From: JASLDZ01 sp965199975
GTDB lineage: Bacteria; Pseudomonadota; Alphaproteobacteria; Caulobacterales; Caulobacteraceae
Assembly: GCA_965199975.1 (NCBI GenBank)
Contig: OZ241340.1
Location: 1,426,001 to 1,490,000, forward strand
Length of the DNA stretch: 64,000 bases
Direction: 5' to 3'
The first letter of the stretch is position 1. The number at the start of each line of letters is the position of its first letter. A program made the translations under genes and the position numbers. This document shows, piece after piece, positions 38,382-45,916 of the stretch. The notes beneath the pieces were generated by a model that saw only the letters and a list, made by a program, of their open reading frames with translations, was not told the DNA's origin and did not search any database.

Positions 38382-40739
38382 ATGAGACCGCCCCGGGCGC
38401 GCACGCCTGCCCGCCCAGATCATCGTTCCGCCCGCCCGAGCGCCGCGCGCGCGACTGCAGGGCTTCCCGCGCGCGACGAGTTGGCGCGCTTCATCGCGGA
38501 CGCCGGCGAGACGGACATGGCCGCCATCGCCGCCCACTTCGGCGTGAAGGGGGCCGACCGCCGCGCGCTGCGCCAGCTGATCAAGGACATGCAGGCCGAC
38601 GGCGGCGGCCTGGCGCGGCGCGGACGGCGCGGCGTGGCGGCCACCGGCGCCTTCCCGCCCGTGGGCGTGGCCGAGGTGGCGGAGCGCGACGCCGACGGCG
38701 ACCTGTGGGTGCGCCTCGTCAAGGGCGGCGACGACTTGGCCGCCGTGCGCCTCGCCCCCGGCCGCGACGACGCCCGCGCTGGCGCGCCGGGCCTCGGCGA
38801 CCGCGTGCTGGCCCGCTTCGACCGGGGGGAGGATGGCGAGACCGTCGCGCGCCTGATCAAGCGGCTTGGCCAGAGCGCCCACCGCATCCTGGGCGTGGTG
38901 CGCAAGGCCAGGCGCGAGATCCGCGTGGAGCCGGTGGACCGCAAGGTGAAGGAGAGCCTCCTGCTCTCCGGCCCCGAGGCCGAGGCCCTGCGCGACGGCG
39001 ATCTGGTTCTGGCCGCGGTGGGCTCGCACTCGGACCACCGCTATGGCCCCAAGGCTGGCAAGCTTATCGAGGTGATCGGGCGCGAGGACCAGCCGCGCGC
39101 GGCCTCCCTGATCGCGCTGCACAGCCACGGCGTGCCCACCGGCTTCTCCGAAGCGGCCGAGGAGGAGGCGGAAGCCGCCCCGCCGCCGACGCTGAAGGGC
39201 CGCACCGACCTGCGCGACCTGCCGTTCGTCACCATCGATCCGGCCGACGCGCGCGACCACGACGACGCTGTCTTCGCCCACGCCGACGACGATCCGAAGA
39301 ACCCCGAGGGCTGGGTGGTGTGGGTCGCCATCGCCGACGTGGCCGCCTACGTGCGCCCGGGCTCGGCGCTGGATCGCGAGGCCTGGACCAAGGGCAACAG
39401 CGTCTACTTCCCCGACCGGGTGGAGCCCATGCTGCCCGAGCGGCTCTCCGCCGGCCTGTGCTCGCTGCACGAGGGGGAGGAGCGGGCGGCGCTGGCCGTG
39501 CGCATGGTGTTCGACAAAGGCGGAACCAAGACCGGCCACCGCTTCGTGCGCGCCCTGCTGCGGTGTGCGGCGGGGATCAGCTACGAACAGGCGCAGGACG
39601 CCGCCGAGGGGCGGCCCGACGAGCAGACGGGGCCCCTTCAGGAGAACGTGCTGCAGCCCCTCTGGGCGGCCTACTTCACCATGAAGCGTGGGCGCGACCG
39701 CCGCTCGCCGCTGGCCATCGAGTCGGCCGAGCGGCGCATCCGGCTGGACGCGGAGGGCGAGATCGCCTCCATCGAGAGGCGCGCCAGCCTCGAGGCGCAC
39801 AAGCTGATCGAGGAGATGATGGTGCAGGCCAACGTCTGCGCCGCCGAGACGCTGGAGGGCAGGAAGACGCCGCTGGTCTTCCGCGTGCACGAGGCCCCCT
39901 CCGAACAGAAGATCTTCGACCTGGGCGACTTCCTCTCCACCATCGCCATCCCGTGGACCAAGGGGCAGCCGGTCACCACCGGGCGGTTCAACAAGCTGCT
40001 CGGCGAGACGCGTGAGGGGCCGCACGCCGACATCGTCAACGAGGTGGTGCTGCGCTCCCAGATGCAGGCGATCTACAGCCCTGACAACGTTGGGCATTTT
40101 GGGCTGAACCTCACGCGATACGCCCACTTCACCTCGCCCATCCGCCGCTACGCCGACCTGATCGTGCACCGCGCCCTGATCCGCGCGCTGAAGCTCGGCG
40201 CCGACGGGCTGACCGACGCCGAGATCCCCCGCCTGCCCGAGACGGCCGAGCACATCACCGCCACCGAGCGCCGCGCCATGGCCGCCGAGCGCGACGCCAC
40301 CGACCGCTACGTCGCCGCCTTTCTGGCCGACCGGGTGGGGGCGGAGTTCGCCGGGCGCATCACCGGCGTCACCCGTTTCGGCCTCTTCGTGCGGCTGGAC
40401 GAGACGGGCGCCGACGGCTTCGTCCCCGCAGGCTCTCTGGGCGACGAATACTTCGCCCACGACGACCGCGCCCACGCCCTGGTCGGCCAGCGCAGCGGCG
40501 TGCGCTATCCGCTGGGAAAGCGGGTGGAGGTGCGGCTGAAGGAGGCGACGCCGCTGACCGGCGGCCTCCTCCTGCAGATGCTGAGCGAGGCCGAGCGCCC
40601 CGATCCGAACGCGCCGCGGCCTCGGCTCGGCGCGCGCGGCCGCGGCGGGCCGCCGATGGGCGGCAAGCGCGCCGGCGCTCCCGGTCCCGCCAAGCGGGGC
40701 GGTCCGCCCAAGGGCGTGAAGAAGGGCAAGCGCCGGTGA
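38382..40739 (+). CDS. rnr: Ribonuclease R
   Basis: A 785-residue processive 3'-5' exoribonuclease. A basic N-terminus and winged-helix-like region (ARFIADAGETDMAAIAAHFGVKGADRRALRQLIKDM) precede cold-shock-like domains, the RNB catalytic domain with LPFVTIDPADARDHDDAVFA (about residues 275-300) holding the metal-binding aspartates, HFTSPIRRYADLIVHRALI, and a C-terminal S1 domain (GRITGVTRFGLFVRLDETGADGFVPAGSL) with a Lys/Gly/Pro-rich tail. The stop overlaps the next gene by 4 bases. Confidence 0.96.
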   Translation: MRPPRARTPARPDHRSARPSAARATAGLPARDELARFIADAGETDMAAIAAHFGVKGADRRALRQLIKDMQADGGGLARRGRRGVAATGAFPPVGVAEVAERDADGDLWVRLVKGGDDLAAVRLAPGRDDARAGAPGLGDRVLARFDRGEDGETVARLIKRLGQSAHRILGVVRKARREIRVEPVDRKVKESLLLSGPEAEALRDGDLVLAAVGSHSDHRYGPKAGKLIEVIGREDQPRAASLIALHSHGVPTGFSEAAEEEAEAAPPPTLKGRTDLRDLPFVTIDPADARDHDDAVFAHADDDPKNPEGWVVWVAIADVAAYVRPGSALDREAWTKGNSVYFPDRVEPMLPERLSAGLCSLHEGEERAALAVRMVFDKGGTKTGHRFVRALLRCAAGISYEQAQDAAEGRPDEQTGPLQENVLQPLWAAYFTMKRGRDRRSPLAIESAERRIRLDAEGEIASIERRASLEAHKLIEEMMVQANVCAAETLEGRKTPLVFRVHEAPSEQKIFDLGDFLSTIAIPWTKGQPVTTGRFNKLLGETREGPHADIVNEVVLRSQMQAIYSPDNVGHFGLNLTRYAHFTSPIRRYADLIVHRALIRALKLGADGLTDAEIPRLPETAEHITATERRAMAAERDATDRYVAAFLADRVGAEFAGRITGVTRFGLFVRLDETGADGFVPAGSLGDEYFAHDDRAHALVGQRSGVRYPLGKRVEVRLKEATPLTGGLLLQMLSEAERPDPNAPRPRLGARGRGGPPMGGKRAGAPGPAKRGGPPKGVKKGKRR

Positions 40740-41476
40740 GCGACGCGGCCTTCGACATCGCCTCAACCGAGCCGCGTCGTGCCGCCGGTCAGCGGGCCGT
40801 GCGCGCGCTGCATGCCGCCACGCTGGTGCTGGTGCGCCGTGACGGCCCCCAGCCGCGGGTGATGATGGGCCGCCGCCACGCCGGCGCGCGCTTCATGCCG
40901 AGCCGCTGGGTCTTTCCCGGCGGCCGCTGCGAGGCGGGCGACGCCCGCGCCCCCGCCGCCAGCGAGCTCACCGGCGAGACGCTCGACCTCCTCGGTCGCG
41001 CCACGCCCCCGTCCGCCACCGCCCTGCCGCGGGCGCTCGCCATCGCCGCCGTGCGCGAGACCTGGGAGGAGACCGGCCTGCGCCTGGCGCGGCTCGCTCC
41101 TGCGCCCGCGCGCCCGCCCGCCGAGCCCTGGCCGCAGTTCGCCGCCGACGGACGCCTGCCCGATCTCGCCGCGCTGCGCTTCGTGGCGCGCGCCGTGACC
41201 CCGCCGGTGCTGCCCCGCCGCTTCGACGCGCGCTTCTTCCTGGCCGACGCCGAGCGGCTGGCGGGGCTGGAGGCGCGCCCCTCGCCCGAGCTGGACGAGG
41301 TGGCGTGGCTGACGCTGGAGGAGACGCGCGACGTCGAGCTGCCCTCGATCACCCGCTTTCTGCTCAAGGAGCTGCCCCTGCGACTGGGCGACCCGGCGCG
41401 GCCGCCGCTATTCCTGCGCGTAGTCCACGGCCGCCGTCGCGCCGATCCCATCACCGACATCGCGGCCCGTGCATGA
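40736..41476 (+). CDS. NUDIX hydrolase
   Basis: A 246-residue protein with a large NUDIX domain split by an insert: WVFPGGRCEAGDARAPAASEL is followed, after 25 residues, by AIAAVRETWEETGLRLARL, which carries the REXXEEXG core. This arrangement is found in proteobacterial NUDT19-like/COG0494 proteins acting on CoA or nucleotide diphosphates, though the substrate is not fixed. A GTG start overlaps the rnr stop (GTGA) and its own stop overlaps the P450 start (ATGA). Confidence 0.87.
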   Translation: MSDAAFDIASTEPRRAAGQRAVRALHAATLVLVRRDGPQPRVMMGRRHAGARFMPSRWVFPGGRCEAGDARAPAASELTGETLDLLGRATPPSATALPRALAIAAVRETWEETGLRLARLAPAPARPPAEPWPQFAADGRLPDLAALRFVARAVTPPVLPRRFDARFFLADAERLAGLEARPSPELDEVAWLTLEETRDVELPSITRFLLKELPLRLGDPARPPLFLRVVHGRRRADPITDIAARA

Positions 41477-42906
41477 CCGCACCCGCGCCGCACTCGCGCC
41501 GCCGTATCACGCTGCGCACCGCGCTCAAGGTGATCCGCAACCCGCTGGACGCCATCCCGGCCGAAGCCTTCACCGAGCCCCTGCTGCGCCTGCACGCCGC
41601 CGGGACCGAGCGCATCTACCTGATGGACCCGGCGCTGATCCACGAGGCGCTGGTGCGCAACGACGCCAACCTGGTCAAGGGCCGAGAGACGCGCCGCACG
41701 CTAGGGCCGGCGCTCGGCGACGGCCTCCTCACCGCCGAAGGCGCGCACTGGCGGGCGCAGCGCCGTTCGGCCGCGCCGGTGTTCGCCCCCGCCCGGATGG
41801 ACTCGCTCGCCCCGGCCATGCTGGAGGCGGCGCGGCGCACGCGCGACCGCTGGCTGGCGCTGCCCCCGGGCGCCGAGGTCAAGCTCGGCCACGAGATGAT
41901 GCGCACCACCTTCGACATCATCGTCGCCACCATGCTCTCCGGAGGCGGCGGGCTGGACGTGGCGCGGGTGGAGCGCGCGGTGACCACCTACCTCGCCCCG
42001 ACGGGCTGGGTGCTGGCCTACAGCCTGTTCCAGTTGCCGCAGTGGACGCCCTATCCCGGCCGCGGCGCGGCGCGGAACGCGGCGGCCTACATGCGCGGGG
42101 TGCTGCTGGCCCACGTGGCGCAGCGTCGGCGCGGAGAGGGCGAGGCGCACGACTTGCTGGCGCTGCTCTTGGCCGCCCGTGACCCCGAGACCGGGGCGGG
42201 TTTCTCCGACGTCGAGATCGCCGACAACCTCATCACCTTCATCGCCGCGGGCCACGAGACCACCGCGCTGGGCCTGGCCTGGACGCTGCATCTGCTCGAG
42301 CGCCATCCCCACGTGCGCGACCGGCTGCTGGCCGAACTCGACGCGGTGGTCGGCGAGGGCGAGGTCGAGCTCGAGCACCTCGACCGGCTGACCTACACGC
42401 GACAGGTGTTCAACGAGGCCATGCGCCTTTTTCCGCCCGCGCCCATCACCTCGCGCGAGGTGGCGACCGCCTTCGACCTCGGCCCGGTGCGTGCGCCCAA
42501 GGGCGCGGCGCTGATCCTTCCGATCTACGCCATCCACCGCCATCGCCGCCTGTGGGACGATCCCGAGCGCTTCGATCCCGACCGGTTCGCGGCCGAGGCC
42601 GTGCGCGCCCGGCCGCGCCACGCCTTCATGCCCTTCGGCGCCGGTGCGCGGGTGTGCATCGGCTCCGCCTTCGCGGTGATGGAGGCCACCGCGGTGCTGG
42701 CCGTGCTGCTCAGGGCGCTGAGCCTGCGCGGCGACGACGCGGCGCCTTCGCCGCGCGCCCTGATGCGCGTGACACTGCGTCCGCAGCCCGACATCGCCAT
42801 GCGCGCCGAACCTCGGGGCTGGTTCCCACCGTTGACTTCCGCGCGCGCGACGCTAGGTTCCGCCCCTTCCGAATTAGAGGCCCGTCCGCGGCCGCATGAG
42901 TTCTGA
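41473..42906 (+). CDS. Cytochrome P450
   Basis: A 477-residue haem monooxygenase. The I-helix oxygen-activation motif is FIAAGHETTALGLAW (about residues 255-269), the ExxR motif EAMRLFPPAPITSRE (near 315), and the haem-ligand loop FMPFGAGARVCIGSAF, with the Cys near residue 394. The overall pattern resembles the CYP102/CYP4-like group of bacterial enzymes active on fatty acids. No ferredoxin or reductase is encoded nearby. The ATG overlaps the NUDIX stop, so it is coupled to rnr-NUDIX, and rpmG follows 3 bases after its stop. Confidence 0.93.
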   Translation: MTAPAPHSRRRITLRTALKVIRNPLDAIPAEAFTEPLLRLHAAGTERIYLMDPALIHEALVRNDANLVKGRETRRTLGPALGDGLLTAEGAHWRAQRRSAAPVFAPARMDSLAPAMLEAARRTRDRWLALPPGAEVKLGHEMMRTTFDIIVATMLSGGGGLDVARVERAVTTYLAPTGWVLAYSLFQLPQWTPYPGRGAARNAAAYMRGVLLAHVAQRRRGEGEAHDLLALLLAARDPETGAGFSDVEIADNLITFIAAGHETTALGLAWTLHLLERHPHVRDRLLAELDAVVGEGEVELEHLDRLTYTRQVFNEAMRLFPPAPITSREVATAFDLGPVRAPKGAALILPIYAIHRHRRLWDDPERFDPDRFAAEAVRARPRHAFMPFGAGARVCIGSAFAVMEATAVLAVLLRALSLRGDDAAPSPRALMRVTLRPQPDIAMRAEPRGWFPPLTSARATLGSAPSELEARPRPHEF

Positions 42907-42909
42907 CCG

Positions 42910-43077
42910 ATGGCCAAGCCGGCTTCCATCAAGATCCGCCTGAACTCCTCGGCCGACACCGGTTTCTTCTACGTCACCAAGAAGAACGCGCGCACCAAGA
43001 CCGAAAAGATGGTGCTGAAGAAGTACGACCCTGTCGTGCGCAAGCACGTCGAGTTCCGCGAAGGCAAGATCAAGTAG
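42910..43077 (+). CDS. rpmG: 50S ribosomal protein L33
   Basis: A 55-residue protein: MAKPASIKIRLNSSADTGFF, then YVTKKNARTKTEKMVLKKYDP and VVRKHVEFREGKIK. This is the full-length, cysteine-free (zinc-independent) L33 usual in proteobacteria. It starts 3 bases after the P450 stop and is followed by a terminator, so it may end the rnr operon, although L33 probably also has its own promoter inside the P450 gene. Confidence 0.96.
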   Translation: MAKPASIKIRLNSSADTGFFYVTKKNARTKTEKMVLKKYDPVVRKHVEFREGKIK

Positions 43078-43106
43078 GATCTCGTACCCTCAGAGATGAC
43101 GCTATG

Positions 43107-43134
43107 ACGCCCGGCGCCTGCGCCGGGCGTTTCG
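43107..43134 (+). terminator. Rho-independent terminator after rpmG
   Basis: ACGCCCGGCG pairs with CGCCGGGCGT around a four-base loop, followed by TTTCG. It ends the rnr-NUDIX-P450-rpmG transcript. Confidence 0.75.
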
Positions 43135-43147
43135 CTATGGAACGCGC

Positions 43148-43363
43148 ATGATCGAGGTGGCGCAGGCCGACGAGGTCGTGCGTCTCTCGTGGATGCGCGC
43201 GGTGCTCGACGACGCAGGCATCGCCAATATCGTGTTCGACGAGGCCGCGCAGAGGCTGTGGCCCGGCGCCTTCCGGGCGCGGCTGATGGTGGCCGATCGC
43301 GACGCCTGGCTCGCTCGCAAGACGCTAGAGGCCGCCGACGCTGAGCGTCTCGGCGAGGCTTGA
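43148..43363 (+). CDS. DUF2007 putative signal-transducing protein
   Basis: A 71-residue protein with the DUF2007 pattern MIEVAQADEVVRLSWMRAVLDDAGI, then VFDEAAQRLWPGAFRARLMVADRDAWLARKTLE, a ferredoxin-like alpha/beta fold related to the PII-like GlnB-type small domains. The biological role is unknown. It lies directly after the rpmG terminator and stands alone. Confidence 0.85.
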   Translation: MIEVAQADEVVRLSWMRAVLDDAGIANIVFDEAAQRLWPGAFRARLMVADRDAWLARKTLEAADAERLGEA

Positions 43364-43370
43364 GCGCGTC

Positions 43371-43538
43371 TCAACGGGTCGTCGCGCTTTCGCCGCGGAG
43401 CGACCAGGCCTCGCGGGCGTGATCCTCCGCCAGCCGGGTAAGGTCGCTGCGATGCGGCTCGCCCAAATCTCGCGCAAGCTGCAGCAGCTTCGCCGCCTTG
43501 AGCCGCAGGGAAGCTGCACGATCGATTTCCAGCTTCAT
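43371..43538 (-). CDS. Small hypothetical protein, 55 residues
   Basis: The product begins MKLEIDRAASLRLKAAKLLQLARDLGEP and continues HRSDLTRLAEDHAREAWSLRG, most likely two amphipathic helices. A GGGAG box lies eight bases before the ATG. It converges on the DUF2007 gene with seven bases between stops. The family is not recognised. Good codon use and a tight fit between neighbours support it being real. Confidence 0.6.
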   Translation of the reverse strand: MKLEIDRAASLRLKAAKLLQLARDLGEPHRSDLTRLAEDHAREAWSLRGESATTR

Positions 43539-43750
43539 GGCCGTGACTCCCTCTTCCGAGTCTCTCAAGCCCGCCAGCGTGTCGCCTTCTGGTTAATGCG
43601 CCTTGAACGCTGGCGCGGTTCCTGCGAAGTACGCCTTGCCGCCGCCGCAAATCTAACCGACATCGGCGTCACGCTGAACGATGGCTTGCGTGCTTGGTGC
43701 GTGACCGCGCGACGTGCGAATTTTCATCCCTCGACTTGGAGACCAGCCCC

Positions 43751-44197
43751 GTGGCCGATGACGCCGATCAAAACTACGACGAAACTCTCGAACTCACCGC
43801 CGCGATCGTGGCCGCCTACGTTGGCAATGCCAGCCACGTGCAGGCCGCGGAGCTCCCCGAGCTGATTCGCAACGTGCGCCAGGCGATGCGCGAGACGTCG
43901 GAGACTCCCGCCTCCGGGGCCGGCGACGCGGCCGGTGCAGAGATGCCGACGCGCGCCCAGGTGAAGAAGTCGATCACGCCGGACGGCCTGATCTCCTTCG
44001 TCGACAACAAGTCCTACAAGACGCTGAAGCGCCACCTGACGCGCCACGGCATGGATATGGCGGAGTATCGTCGCCGCTACGGCCTGCCGGCCGATTACCC
44101 ATCGGTGGCGCCGAACTATTCGGCGGCCCGCTCGGAGATGGCGCGCAAGCTGGGTCTGGGCGCGCGCGGCCGCGCCGCCTCGAAGGCCGGCGCATAA
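43751..44197 (+). CDS. mucR: MucR family transcriptional regulator
   Basis: A 148-residue zinc-finger-like regulator of the Ros/MucR family. It starts at a GTG with GGAGA eight bases before it. LELTAAIVAAYVGNASHVQAAELPELIRNVRQAM is the oligomerising N-terminus; VKKSITPDGLISFVDNKSYKTLKRHLTRHGMDMAEYRRRYGLPADYPSVAPNYSAARSEMARKLGL is the DNA-binding domain. The first ligand position is not Cys-x2-Cys, as in Caulobacter MucR variants. These proteins are H-NS-like repressors and cell-cycle partners of SciP in Caulobacter. It is transcribed alone. Confidence 0.94.
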   Translation: MADDADQNYDETLELTAAIVAAYVGNASHVQAAELPELIRNVRQAMRETSETPASGAGDAAGAEMPTRAQVKKSITPDGLISFVDNKSYKTLKRHLTRHGMDMAEYRRRYGLPADYPSVAPNYSAARSEMARKLGLGARGRAASKAGA

Positions 44198-44199
44198 AG

Positions 44200-44252
44200 G
44201 AGGCGCCCGGCCCGGCCCCGCTCGCCGCGGTCGGGCGCCTCTCGCGCTCTTA
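44200..44252 (+). terminator. Probable terminator after mucR
   Basis: GAGGCGCCCG (44,200-44,209) pairs with CGGGCGCCTC (44,232-44,241), then TCGCGCTCTT. The ten-base stem is strong but the U tract is weak. Confidence 0.5.
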
Positions 44253-44441
44253 GCCTCCCCGGGCTCGCAGTCGCGTTGCTTGGAGCGTGACCGCGGTGGC
44301 CGGAAAGTCCGCCATTCCAACAGCCCGCCATGCTCGAGCTTATTCCCGGGGACCCGGCGTCAAGCGAACACAACGCCCGGAGCCGCGACGCAGGGCTGAA
44401 GTGAGGGCGGCCGATGGATTCGATCCAGTCGCGCGCTGGAC

Positions 44442-44972
44442 TCAGAGCGTATGCGCCCGGCTCAACGCTGGGATCGCCGCCACGCAGAAGTGCACGACGA
44501 CAAGTCCGCTAATGGCGAACGCGACATAGGCCGAGGTGGTCATGACGATCGTCATCACGTGCAATGTCCCGCCCACGACTCTCCAGCGTCTTGCGCGCGC
44601 TTCGACGCTGGGCCGGCTTAAGGCGCGAGGCCGGGGCCTCGCCTCCAGAAGGTAGGCCTGCTGAGCGAAGTAGGCGCTCGCCGTCGCTAGGCACGCCAGC
44701 GACGTCGCGCCGCCCATCGCCATCAGCGCCGCCGGCACGTCTGCATAGGGAACGCCTGGCGTCAGGGTCCGCGCAGTGAGGATCAGGCCCATGAAGACCG
44801 TCAGCGACCCCGCGGAGAGTGCGGTCACCATCGCCAGGACCTGGAGGGACATGCGGCCGTAGAGCGGGACGGAATACGCGAGGGCGGCCTGCGTCCGCGC
44901 GCGGTCGGCGGAGCGCCGCACGGGCGGCGGCTCGACCTGCTGCGGATCGTCGTCTTGCGCGTCGTCGATCAT
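44442..44972 (-). CDS. Hypothetical membrane protein
   Basis: A 176-residue protein. After a polar N-terminus (MIDDAQDDDPQQVEPPPVRR), there are four predicted spans: SLQVLAMVTALSAGSLTVFMGLIL, ALMAMGGATSLACLATASAYFAQQ, and a C-terminal pair in LHVMTIVMTTSAYVAFAISGLVVVHFCVAAI. ATG 44,972 is chosen; the frame is open further upstream but Arg-rich and non-membrane. No family is recognised. It is the last apparently core gene before the tRNA-Leu integration site, on the strand facing away from it. Confidence 0.6.
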   Translation of the reverse strand: MIDDAQDDDPQQVEPPPVRRSADRARTQAALAYSVPLYGRMSLQVLAMVTALSAGSLTVFMGLILTARTLTPGVPYADVPAALMAMGGATSLACLATASAYFAQQAYLLEARPRPRALSRPSVEARARRWRVVGGTLHVMTIVMTTSAYVAFAISGLVVVHFCVAAIPALSRAHTL

Positions 44973-45091
44973 GGCGTGTCCTAGCACGACAGCGTGGGCG
45001 GTCCTCGCAGGGCGACGGTGCATGCGCCGCCCGCAAAGCCCTGGCGCGCGGGCGCTGCGCAACTGGTGGGCTGCGTGGCTGCGGCGTACAG

Positions 45092-45113
45092 GGTAGACGC
45101 GCCCGACCCAAAA
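45092..45113 (+). repeat. Degenerate fragment of tRNA-Leu 5' half (copy 1)
   Basis: GGTAGACGCGCCCGACCCAA resembles the D-arm to anticodon-stem part of the intact tRNA-Leu at 45,417. It is followed by GGGGTTGGTATTGGTTCT..GAATTT, which resembles the sequence after copy 2 (GTATGTGTTGGTTCTAGTGGAATTT). It is the oldest and most decayed of three stacked copies. Confidence 0.5.
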
Positions 45114-45247
45114 CGGCTCGAGATGGGGTTGGTATTGGTTCTGAAGGAATTTCTCCAGTATCCGGAGGCGCTTAGCACCGGCCTGAGCGGGCTTTCCGAA
45201 ACAGGTTGAACTGGGCTAGGAGTCACGTAGGAGCCAGGCGGCTCGAC

Positions 45248-45286
45248 GCGGGTGTGGTGGAATTGGTAGACGCGCCGGACTCAAAA
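45248..45286 (+). repeat. Fragment of tRNA-Leu 5' half (copy 2), integration scar
   Basis: It is identical to the first 32 bases of the intact tRNA-Leu (acceptor strand, D arm, 5' anticodon stem) and diverges at the anticodon loop (CTCAAAA for TTCAAAA), after which no 3' half follows. Both this copy and the true gene are preceded by a shared 36-base block containing doubled TAGGAGYCAC/TAGGAGCC motifs (45,217-45,252 and 45,385-45,421). No functional tRNA can form. Confidence 0.8.
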
Positions 45287-45416
45287 AGGGGTATGTGTTG
45301 GTTCTAGTGGAATTTTTTATTCTAGCGTGAAAACAGGCACTTAGCGCGCCACCAGACAGGCCTCCCAAAACGGCCCGAAATGCGTTAGGAGCCACATAGG
45401 AGCCAAGCGGCTCGAT

Positions 45417-45501
45417 GCGGGTGTGGTGGAATTGGTAGACGCGCCGGATTCAAAATCCGGTTCCGCAAGGAGTGCCGGTTCGACCCCGGCCACCCGCACC
45501 A
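45417..45501 (+). tRNA. tRNA-Leu (anticodon CAA)
   Basis: The 85-base gene starts GCGGGTG and ends CACCCGC-ACCA, with CCA encoded. The anticodon stem CCGGA/TCCGG encloses TTCAAAA, giving anticodon CAA (codon UUG). A long variable arm (TTCCGCAAGGAGT) and GGTTCGACCCC T-arm mark it as class II leucine tRNA. Two partial upstream copies show that this gene has served as an attachment site. Confidence 0.95.
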
Positions 45502-45629
45502 TTGATTCAAGCGCATTGAGCTTCGAAGTCTGCAAAGCGATTGTTGATCCGACGATACTTTCAAATTGGAGCGCAATTCCGGGTGCTTCTCGGCTGGTCC
45601 GCAGAACGGTCACCTGGGAGACAAGCAGT

Positions 45630-45903
45630 AGGCGAGCATTTGGGGCTATGCGCGTCAGTACCAGCAACCAGGTCGCCGGCGGGCAGAGATTGCACCTGAA
45701 CGAGGCTGGTGCCATCCGCGTGTTCGCCGACGTTTTGTCCGGCAAGAGCATGAACCGGCGCGGGCTGGCCGAGCCGCTAGGCTACGCCAGCAAGGGCCAC
45801 ACGCTCGCGATCGTGAGGTTTGATCGGCTCGGCTGATTGCTCAGCGAGCTGCTCACGACCGTCGATACGCTGCGCGAGAGCGGGGTCGCGCTGCAGATGG
45901 TGT
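45630..45903 (+). pseudogene. Serine recombinase (resolvase) N-terminal fragment, broken by stop and IS66
   Basis: The translation reads GAMRVSTSNQVAGGQRLHLN, then AGAIRVFADVLSGKSMNRRGLAEPLGYASKGHTLAIVRFDRLG, a TGA stop, and LLSELLTTVDTLRESGVALQMV. This follows the resolvase pattern YxRVST-DQ...R.GL...L..GD.L.V.KLDRLGRSL.EL...V..L...GV. An in-frame stop sits just after DRLG where Arg is normal, and the gene is cut at 45,903 by the IS66 insertion. A possible HTH remnant (SGSPATLYRH) of the same gene lies beyond the IS at about 48,495. It may be the relic of the recombinase that brought the island. Confidence 0.7.
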
Positions 45904-45916
45904 GTAAGCGCTGTTC

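Noticed and set aside
38196..40766. 856-codon minus-strand frame opposite rnr
   Set aside because: Shadow of ribonuclease R; composition is chance-like and it would also overlap the DMT exporter.
45248..45330. Second tRNA-Leu
   Set aside because: Only the 5' half to the anticodon loop is present; no variable arm, T arm or 3' acceptor strand follows.
45423..45836. A 137-codon plus-strand gene starting inside tRNA-Leu
   Set aside because: The first part is the tRNA itself; only the end from about 45,630 is meaningful, as a resolvase fragment.
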